A stretch of 26,817 nt of DNA. Source: a virus. Under the pieces are notes generated by a model, which made no database searches, was not told where the DNA came from, and was given only the letters and a program-made list of their open reading frames with translations. The position numbers and the translations under genes were made by a program. Positions 21,994 to 26,817 of the stretch are shown piece after piece. Positions within the stretch are counted from its first letter, which is position 1, and each line of letters begins with the position of its first letter. The stretch is taken from the IMG/VR virus record IMGVR_UViG_3300042945_000966, positions 1-26,817 of that record. One strand, given 5' to 3'.

Positions 21994-23234
21994 TAGAATG
22001 TTCCGCCAAGTACACCGCCGCTAAATGTTCCGGTACCCGTGACAACGATCCCTGAGGAGGTTGCTCTAAATCTTTGGGTTCCCTGAACCGTAATTCCAAA
22101 CTGCCCCGTAGCGGGTCTATAAATGCCCGTAGTAGGCTCTGAAGAAAAGGATAGGGATGGAGATCCAACCGTTCCATCCGTGATCGACAGGGTCACCGTA
22201 CCGGCCAAAATGGTCGAAGCGTTTAAAAGATTGACTGAGTCGCAAAGCAAAATAACCTGTTGGCCAGCGGGAACAACCGCCGCCCCGGCTCCTGGCAAAC
22301 CGGTGGTCAGGGTAATGTCAAAATTTGATGCCGTGCCATCGGTTTGGTTGGTTATGTAATAAACCTGAATGGTTTGAGGCACTTCAATCGTGACATTGCC
22401 GGTCAATGTGCCCGTGTACTTTTGGATCACATTGGAGGCTTCTGAGGGGGTCAAGGTGTAGGTTCCGGTCGTTACCGCCTTGGTAAGCTGGGTAAAGTTA
22501 AATTCTGCCCCCCTACCAATACCAATCGTGTAGAAAGTAGACCCGGAGCTAATTAAAAAGCATGAATCCGCCGGTTGAAGGTTTAGAGATGCATCTCCAT
22601 CAACCAATTCACCGCCCGGAGGGGTCAGGGATAGGGTTCCCGTACCGCCATTTCGGATTATTGTGAACCAATTATCCCCAAGGGTAAGGGATGAAGTCAG
22701 GGTAAAAGTCCCCGTGCCCCCTGTCCAAACTAAGGTTTCCGCCCGATCCGTAGCAGTTACCGTGTAATTACTATTAATTGTGCTAACCGGATGGGACTGA
22801 TTTAAGGTGTTGCCACTTGCTAAAAGGCCATATCCGGCAAGGGTGGAGGCATCCACATTAGATGTGCCGACACCAAAAGCAATGACACCCCAAGTTCCCG
22901 CCGTGTTGGGATTGGTCTCAATATAGATGTATTTGGCCTCTCCGGCGGCTATAGAAACGATGGTATTTCCATCGAAGTCAGCCACCGTAAAGGTATTTGC
23001 CCCCACATTTCGGATCAGGGCATCATTACCCACCGAAGCCTGATTAGCAGGCGGCATATCCAAGCGAAGTCCGGTCGTTGTGGCCGTAACCTCCATAATC
23101 CTAGCGGCGTAGTCATCGGTCGCGTTGCCGTTGATTGGCCACTCAAGCTGAAGGTTGGCGGACAGGGTTATCGCCCGATAGGCGACATCGGTCGGCTGAA
23201 CCACATTACCGGTAAAAGGTGAGTTATAGCTCAT
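21993..23234 (-). CDS. Tail fibre/spike-like protein
   Basis: 413 residues, Thr/Ser/Gly/Asn-rich with almost no long helices, as expected for trimeric beta-structured tail fibres. The N-terminus SPFTGNVVQPTDVAYRAITL likely binds the tail; ANLQLEWPINGNATDDYAAR and AARIMEVTATTTGLRLDMPP follow. Repeating beta turns (VWTGGTGTFTLTSS, RNGGTGTLSLTPPGG) fill the middle. The C-terminus has SLSFSSEPTTGIYRPATGQF, a motif often seen near the distal end of phage fibre proteins, ending in Gly-rich TGTGTFSGGVLGGTF. It presumably attaches to host surface structures. TAATG overlap with the adaptor gene stop upstream and the gp10-like start downstream. Confidence 0.82.
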   Translation of the reverse strand: MSYNSPFTGNVVQPTDVAYRAITLSANLQLEWPINGNATDDYAARIMEVTATTTGLRLDMPPANQASVGNDALIRNVGANTFTVADFDGNTIVSIAAGEAKYIYIETNPNTAGTWGVIAFGVGTSNVDASTLAGYGLLASGNTLNQSHPVSTINSNYTVTATDRAETLVWTGGTGTFTLTSSLTLGDNWFTIIRNGGTGTLSLTPPGGELVDGDASLNLQPADSCFLISSGSTFYTIGIGRGAEFNFTQLTKAVTTGTYTLTPSEASNVIQKYTGTLTGNVTIEVPQTIQVYYITNQTDGTASNFDITLTTGLPGAGAAVVPAGQQVILLCDSVNLLNASTILAGTVTLSITDGTVGSPSLSFSSEPTTGIYRPATGQFGITVQGTQRFRATSSGIVVTGTGTFSGGVLGGTF

Positions 23235-23869
23235 TATGAATCCAATACGGTGGCTTGACGATCCGCAATCCGGATAAGGTCTTCAGTCTTCAAGACATTC
23301 ACAATCTTGTCGTACTGACCCTGCCACATCGGAATGCGCTCATCGTTTTTAAGGAAAGGCATGGCCTGCAAAAGGCTCCCGTAAAGCATGGCTTGGGGAG
23401 CGTAAATCGTGAACCAATTGGTTTGGTTTGAGGAATCTAATGGTTGGAGGCGCTCATAATAGATAACCTCAAAGTTGTAGGCCAAAGCCGGGGTTGGGGC
23501 TACCAACCAATGGGTATAGTCATAGTCACAGTAGAACTTGGGGACATCCGTATCCGTGGGATCAGGCCAATATTCCCTCAGATACTCATATTTCCTTAGC
23601 AAAACTGGGCGGCGCTCTCCGGCCACGACCACATTCATAGACACGGTTTTGTGCCATCTAGCGGGCTTATCGATGACCGCCTGGGAAGCCACCATGGTGC
23701 TTTGCTGCACCGTAAGGTTGCCCAAGAACTTAATTTCGGCAGCCAAGACCTGTTCCGCGAGCATGATAAATGTCGGGATCTTGTCCAGGGTGGCCTGATC
23801 AGTTCTCTCCAAATAGGTGGATATATCGGCCACCAAGGAGTCATAGGTCATTACGGCGGCAACGGTCAT
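23234..23869 (-). CDS. Head-tail adaptor-like protein (SU10 adaptor type)
   Basis: 211 residues from the ATG at 23867-23869, which overlaps the preceding TAA (TAATG) with GGGAAG upstream; a GTG at 23875 is also in frame. Layout: TYDSLVADISTYLERTDQAT, helix IPTFIMLAEQVLAAEIK, then strands with RWHKTVSMNVVV and LLRKYEYLREYWPDP, YYERLQPLDSSNQTNWF and a C-terminal helix ending DLIRIADRQATVL. This matches phage adaptors (SU10-type), which sit under the portal in short-tailed phages. Portal and capsid genes would be expected upstream but the lysis genes come first here. Confidence 0.85.
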   Translation of the reverse strand: MTVAAVMTYDSLVADISTYLERTDQATLDKIPTFIMLAEQVLAAEIKFLGNLTVQQSTMVASQAVIDKPARWHKTVSMNVVVAGERRPVLLRKYEYLREYWPDPTDTDVPKFYCDYDYTHWLVAPTPALAYNFEVIYYERLQPLDSSNQTNWFTIYAPQAMLYGSLLQAMPFLKNDERIPMWQGQYDKIVNVLKTEDLIRIADRQATVLDS

Positions 23870-24036
23870 TACCACTTCCCTTTCTTAGCCTTGGCTCCGG
23901 CCATATTGGCCACCAAAGAGGGGTACTTTGTGCCGGTCTTTTTAGCAAAAGCCTTGGCCGCCCGCTTTTGGTTAGGGCTAAGTTTTGATGGCTTTCCTAG
24001 CCCTTTGGGGCGCTCTTTTTCCCAAACTTCACTCAT
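23869..24036 (-). CDS. Short basic phage protein
   Basis: 55 residues, below common gene-calling cut-offs. Its start ATG overlaps the endolysin stop (ATGA at 24036-24033), and its stop overlaps the adaptor start (TAATG), so both junctions support it. Sequence features: SEVWEKERPKGLGKPSKLSP, QKRAAKAFAKKTG, YPSLVANMAGAKAKKGKW. It is Lys/Arg-rich and probably helical. I have seen this type of short protein (W-E-K-x-R-P-K-x-L-G-K-P-K-x-L-S) beside adaptor genes in other phages; function unknown. Confidence 0.78.
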   Translation of the reverse strand: MSEVWEKERPKGLGKPSKLSPNQKRAAKAFAKKTGTKYPSLVANMAGAKAKKGKW

Positions 24037-24482
24037 GAGAAGCTCCTTGTTCCGCTTTTGTCAATTATCAGGGCTTGTCCGCGAGGCTGCATCTCAGGTG
24101 CGTTTGGCACCGAAATATGAGTCCAAGAGTCAAACTCTAGAATAATCTGATCAAAGGCTACTTTGGAGGCCATGCAGGCTTCTACCACCTCCCGTGGTGT
24201 CATCCCCGGAACTCTGAGGTCAGCCGCACAGCCAAGCCGGTGCTGCGATGAATCTTTTGAACCGACCGCATCATTTACTGCTTTTGAGCGGTAGGCGCTA
24301 CTGATCATCACGGCTTTGCCGCCTATCGCTTTTTTGACCTCTTGGAGGAGGCCGGCAAGGCGTTTGAGGTTTTCGATTTCAGCGCCATTAGGCGTGTTTT
24401 CAACGCCAAGGCGAACTGCCGTATCCGAGCGAGTAAGTTCTTCATAAGTAAAGTTCTCCGATAATTTATCAGTTGGGTTCAT
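24033..24482 (-). CDS. M15-family peptidase endolysin
   Basis: 149 residues, typical for a single-domain phage M15 (D-Ala-D-Ala carboxypeptidase-like) endolysin. The Peptidase_M15_3-type zinc site is visible: SSAYRSKAVNDAVGS (61-75), SSQHRLGCAADLRVPG (78-93) with ligands H81 and D88, catalytic-type E116 in IILEF, and SWTHISVPNA (119-128) with H122. It cuts peptide cross-links of peptidoglycan to release progeny. No signal peptide, so it depends on the holin encoded just upstream (ATGA overlap), a compact holin-endolysin pair. Confidence 0.94.
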   Translation of the reverse strand: MNPTDKLSENFTYEELTRSDTAVRLGVENTPNGAEIENLKRLAGLLQEVKKAIGGKAVMISSAYRSKAVNDAVGSKDSSQHRLGCAADLRVPGMTPREVVEACMASKVAFDQIILEFDSWTHISVPNAPEMQPRGQALIIDKSGTRSFS

Positions 24483-24934
24483 TTCTTTTCCAAAATCTCA
24501 TCTAGTTGCTTGCTCTTCTCTTTGGAACCAGCCGACGAACCAAAGTAATAGGAGAGGATTTGGGTTACTGCCGCCGACAAAACGCCTAAGATGTAGATCA
24601 GGATGTCCTTGGCGGCCGGCTTGACCTCAATAAAGATCAAGATTGCAAAAAGGACAAACGACAGGGTAATAACCCCTAGGCTTAGGATTGAGTTGATGTT
24701 CTTGGTGATTGGGTGGACATCGGCTTTTGCCATCTCAGCCTCACGACCGCGAGCTGAGTCCCGGTCTTTGGCCTCAATCTCCATCCTTTTGACATCGGCC
24801 TCTAGGTGGGCTAACTCACCCTTTTGGGCTAGTTCTAAGAGTTTGGTTTGAGCTTCAGCTTTGGCCGCAGGGTCAGGCAGTACGCGGTCTAAGACCTTCT
24901 CGCCAATCTTCAGGATGGTATCTAAACCAATCAT
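24479..24934 (-). CDS. Holin, 3TM/GTA-type family
   Basis: 151 residues. An N-terminal amphipathic and charged helical part (about 5-70, including ELAQKGELAHLEADVKRMEI) precedes two clear transmembrane segments: SILSLGVITLSFVLFAILIF (82-101) and ILIYILGVLSAAVTQILSYY (111-130), then a polar tail SSAGSKEKSKQLDEILEKK. This helical-N-terminus plus hydrophobic block fits the gene-transfer-agent-type 3TM holin family. It makes the inner-membrane lesion that frees the endolysin; its start and stop overlap neighbours (ATGA on both sides). Confidence 0.88.
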   Translation of the reverse strand: MIGLDTILKIGEKVLDRVLPDPAAKAEAQTKLLELAQKGELAHLEADVKRMEIEAKDRDSARGREAEMAKADVHPITKNINSILSLGVITLSFVLFAILIFIEVKPAAKDILIYILGVLSAAVTQILSYYFGSSAGSKEKSKQLDEILEKK

Positions 24935-25548
24935 TTCTTACTCCTTGAAAGCATGGTTGCGGCAATATTAAGCATCGCCTTGGTTTGGTCTAAATCAGCG
25001 GGAGGGGTAGCCCAACCCACGGTGATCTGTCCTACAAACCTACTTGGCTCAGGCGGGACACTAATCCTGCACCCAAACCGCATACCCTTCTCGATGTACC
25101 ACAGTCCAATCTCTGACTGCGCCGCCTTGTATTCCCCGCAAGGTACGGTGCCAGCCATGAGCGACACTACGTCCTGATTGTTGGTTTGGTTAGCCGTAAA
25201 GAGTCCAACGTCTAGCCCGTCGTTAGTCTTGTCCCTGCCTTCCTTGGTATACGCCCGATACTGCACCCGAGTTCCAAGCAGGGGGTTTACCTTAAACACT
25301 GCCACGGTAGTCGCACCCGTGGTCTTAAATAAGTGGGCTACGGCATCCTCAACCCTGTCCTCTACAATGTCCGGCAACTTCTGATGTTCTTTATAGGTGC
25401 CTACTATCAAGTCCTGATGCGACCACAAGAAGTACCCACCAAAGGCCAAGACTGCCATTAGGATCAAGGCAAACAACTTAAACGGCGAGTCAACATACGC
25501 CAGCACCTTTGATAGCGTGTCATTAGCGTTTAGTTTCTCAGTCACCAT
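24931..25548 (-). CDS. Membrane-anchored protein in lysis cluster
   Basis: 205 residues: short cytoplasmic N-terminus, one TM helix (about 24-42, KLFALILMAVLAFGGYFLW), then an external alpha/beta domain with strands TTVAVFKVNPLLGTRVQYRA and FGCRISVPPEPSRFVGQITV and two cysteines. The domain's strand order is vaguely GAF/PAS-like, which I cannot confirm. It sits between the holin and other membrane proteins; possible roles are antiholin, spanin-like or superinfection factor. Start at ATG 25546-25548 overlaps the upstream gene by seven bases; a GTG three bases later forms GTGA. Confidence 0.75.
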   Translation of the reverse strand: MVTEKLNANDTLSKVLAYVDSPFKLFALILMAVLAFGGYFLWSHQDLIVGTYKEHQKLPDIVEDRVEDAVAHLFKTTGATTVAVFKVNPLLGTRVQYRAYTKEGRDKTNDGLDVGLFTANQTNNQDVVSLMAGTVPCGEYKAAQSEIGLWYIEKGMRFGCRISVPPEPSRFVGQITVGWATPPADLDQTKAMLNIAATMLSRSKK

Positions 25549-26000
25549 GCCCCCGTTGCTTTAAGAATCCCGTAAAACACCGCCGCAACCGTAAAGATGA
25601 TTATCCAAATCAAACGCTCTTCATGCCTTGCCCGTTGAAACTCATAGTCAAGCATCTTTCTTTCCTTACGCATTTGGCTAATTAAAGCCTTAACCTCCGT
25701 TACCGCAAGCTTGCCAAACTCCCGCTCCATGTCATCGTACATACCCTCTTCGGCTGCACGGATCTTTCTGACTTCACGGTACTCCTTGGCGGCATCAACA
25801 AAAACTAAATCACCGCGCCTTTGTAACTGCAACTGCTTCTTTTTCCACGCAATCCTAGCCTTGGCTTCCTCATCGAGAAAGTTGCTAACTTCTTTGCCGG
25901 TCTCCTTGATCTCTCGACCAACTTTGATTGCTTCGTTGATACTCCCAAGGGCGGCTCTTGCGGATGCCGCCGGATCGGTAGGGTCCGGTAAGTTCGACAT
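25542..26000 (-). CDS. Coiled-coil protein with C-terminal TM anchor
   Basis: 152 residues from the ATG at 25998-26000 (GGAG eight bases upstream). Almost entirely charged helix: INEAIKVGREIKETGKEVSN, then ARIAWKKKQLQLQRR, VTEVKALISQMRKERKML, ending in a hydrophobic segment LIWIIIFTVAAVFYGILKAT. A tail-anchored coiled coil is not typical of Rz/Rz1 spanins, which are N-anchored. Its neighbours on both sides are membrane proteins of the lysis cluster. No family identified. Confidence 0.75.
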   Translation of the reverse strand: MSNLPDPTDPAASARAALGSINEAIKVGREIKETGKEVSNFLDEEAKARIAWKKKQLQLQRRGDLVFVDAAKEYREVRKIRAAEEGMYDDMEREFGKLAVTEVKALISQMRKERKMLDYEFQRARHEERLIWIIIFTVAAVFYGILKATGAW

Positions 26001-26021
26001 GAGCAAGCTCCGTAGACATTT

Positions 26022-26207
26022 TTACAGACCAAATAACTTCTTAATAAACTCAGCGGCAACGCCAGGGCCAAATAAAACCGCCAAAATCGTTGCGTAAAGC
26101 AGATATTCGATTTTGCTCATTCGCTTGTCCCCATCTTTTAATTGATGGGAAATATGCTCATATCTCTGAGCACAAACGGCTTCATGAACGGCCAATCGAG
26201 TTTCCAC
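26022..26207 (-). CDS. Small single-TM protein, XhlA-like
   Basis: 61 residues from the GTG at 26205-26207, preferred because GGAGG lies five bases upstream and the VETRLAVHEAVCAQRY start then matches the XhlA/haemolysin-like pattern of short phage membrane proteins. An ATG at 26219 in the same frame adds four residues and lacks a good site. N-terminal coiled coil (KDGDKRMSKIEYLLYA) and TM segment LLYATILAVLFGPGVAAEFI, followed by KKLFGL. Such proteins can assist holins. Confidence is in the gene rather than the exact start. Confidence 0.72.
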   Translation of the reverse strand: METRLAVHEAVCAQRYEHISHQLKDGDKRMSKIEYLLYATILAVLFGPGVAAEFIKKLFGL

Positions 26208-26221
26208 AGACTCCTCCATTT

Positions 26222-26428
26222 TTATTTATTTCCAACGCTTTCAGCCATAGCCATGATTTCGTCGATGGTGTTGGAGACTTGCCATGTGTTGCCATGCACA
26301 CCGAAGATAAACACGACATCTTCACCGGCCTCGTTCGTGCCCTCAAAGAAGGAAAGAACCAACTCGGTGTTGATGATTAGGCTCTTTTCCTTGTGCTCTT
26401 GGTGAGCATTGTTTAGTTTAAGCAGCAT
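26222..26428 (-). CDS. Hypothetical small protein
   Basis: 68 residues, not recognised. Mixed alpha/beta: LIINTELVLSFFEGTNEAGE, DVVFIFGVHGNTWQVSNTID, then EIMAMAESVGNK. The ATG at 26426-26428 has GAGG six bases upstream and lies 11 bases inside the preceding gene. No signal peptide or TM segment. It is between the fibre-associated protein and the small XhlA-like membrane protein; it could be a chaperone or accessory factor for either. Confidence 0.7.
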   Translation of the reverse strand: MLLKLNNAHQEHKEKSLIINTELVLSFFEGTNEAGEDVVFIFGVHGNTWQVSNTIDEIMAMAESVGNK

Positions 26429-26810
26429 CAGGAACCTCTACCCAAGAAGTCGTAGCCTCGTCCCATGAGTAGAACTTGCCGTCAGTTGGGTAAGCAACCG
26501 GGGCATCCCACAGGCAGGTTGTCTCATTGAGCAACCAAGAAGCGTATGGCTTGGGCGGAATGAAAGCGTTGCGAGCAGCATCAAAGGTATAACCCAGACC
26601 GGCGTAGTTCTTACGCATGGCCTTAGATTGATCCGCTGACGGTGTGCCATCTGCTTGGTAGTGAACCCCACCACGAGTGTTGTATGAGGTCTGCTTGTAG
26701 GTGTCCCCAGTCCGCAAGGACAGTTCTACCTCTTTGCCTTCGTCCTCATCACGACCCACCGTGACAAAGATTACGACATTGTTTGCATCTAATTTGGCAA
26801 AGTGCGCCAT
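26418..26810 (-). CDS. Phage structural/fibre-associated protein of a common marine/freshwater type
   Basis: 130 residues. The sequence has a recognisable layout: AHFAKLDANNVVIFVTVGRD, then YKQTSYNTRGGVHYQADG, MRKNYAGLGYTFDAARNAFI, PPKPYASWLLNETTCLWDAP and PTDGKFYSWDEATTSWVEVP. This MAHFAKLD...RKNYAG.GYT...FIPPKP..SW.L...T..W..P.PYP.DG..Y.WDE pattern is widespread in cyanophage and environmental phage genomes, often near tail fibre genes, where its function is not settled. It is the first complete late gene on this side of the window; seven bases remain to its right, so its promoter is not visible. Confidence 0.82.
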   Translation of the reverse strand: MAHFAKLDANNVVIFVTVGRDEDEGKEVELSLRTGDTYKQTSYNTRGGVHYQADGTPSADQSKAMRKNYAGLGYTFDAARNAFIPPKPYASWLLNETTCLWDAPVAYPTDGKFYSWDEATTSWVEVPDAA

Positions 26811-26817
26811 TTGATTC

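Noticed and set aside
23651-24145. Plus-strand 164-codon frame across adaptor, short basic protein and endolysin
   Set aside because: It is antisense to three coupled genes with recognisable products and has no motif.
1-26817. tRNA, rRNA or insertion sequences
   Set aside because: I found no cloverleaf-like sequences, rRNA signatures, transposase genes or flanking inverted repeats; coding density leaves almost no room for them.

Overview
This window is part of a tailed-phage (Caudoviricetes) genome. It has about 39 tightly packed genes, almost no intergenic DNA and no tRNA, rRNA or IS element. The adaptor, the P22 gp10-like tail protein and the apparent ejection proteins, together with the lack of a sheath, tube or conventional tape-measure gene in the part seen, suggest a short-tailed (podovirus-like) particle. 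Several families (Rap1a/Tai, DUF1376, YdaS-like, DUF1364, HTH_39) are common in phages of Gram-negative bacteria, especially Beta/Gammaproteobacteria. A freshwater Burkholderiales-type host is my inference, not something the sequence proves. Terminase, portal and capsid genes are absent and probably lie to the right of the window.

Layout. (1) 1-6573, minus strand: an early operon read right to left. It opens with a Cro/YdaS-like regulator, then a DUF1376 replication protein, an unknown protein, a DnaB/RecA-fold helicase, RusA resolvase, several small unknown genes, an exported Rap1a/Tai-like protein, a PAPS-reductase-like ATP pyrophosphatase, a C5-cytosine methyltransferase and a truncated DUF1364 gene. 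(2) 6574-6695: a short divergent control region. (3) 6696-9619, plus strand: a second early operon with an SSB-like protein, an HTH protein, a lipoprotein-like protein, small unknowns and a Cas4/RecB-like nuclease. (4) 9618-9652: an intrinsic terminator for leftward transcripts, between convergent operons. (5) 9686-26810, minus strand: late genes. In transcription order these are a fibre-associated protein, several small membrane proteins, a 3TM-type holin, an M15 endolysin, an adaptor, a fibre-like protein, the gp10-like protein, a small protein, a ferritin-like di-iron protein, an unknown, then four apparent ejection proteins, the first of 1545 residues and the last carrying a lytic transglycosylase domain.

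How it fits together. The two early operons probably start from one divergent switch and supply replication, recombination and DNA modification. The late operon builds the tail and injection apparatus and carries lysis genes in its middle. Starts are coupled to the preceding stop by ATGA, GTGA or TAATG overlaps almost everywhere. No integrase, CI-type repressor, DNA polymerase or primase is seen here, so lifestyle cannot be decided.

Most interesting points: a repeat-built target-recognition region in the methyltransferase beside a cysteine-bearing PAPS-reductase-like enzyme; a ferritin-like enzyme with an apparently complete metal-ligand set inside the tail module; six 46-49-residue repeats in the giant protein; a nested domain insertion in the gp10-like tail protein; and two exported small proteins in the early operons that are superinfection-exclusion candidates.
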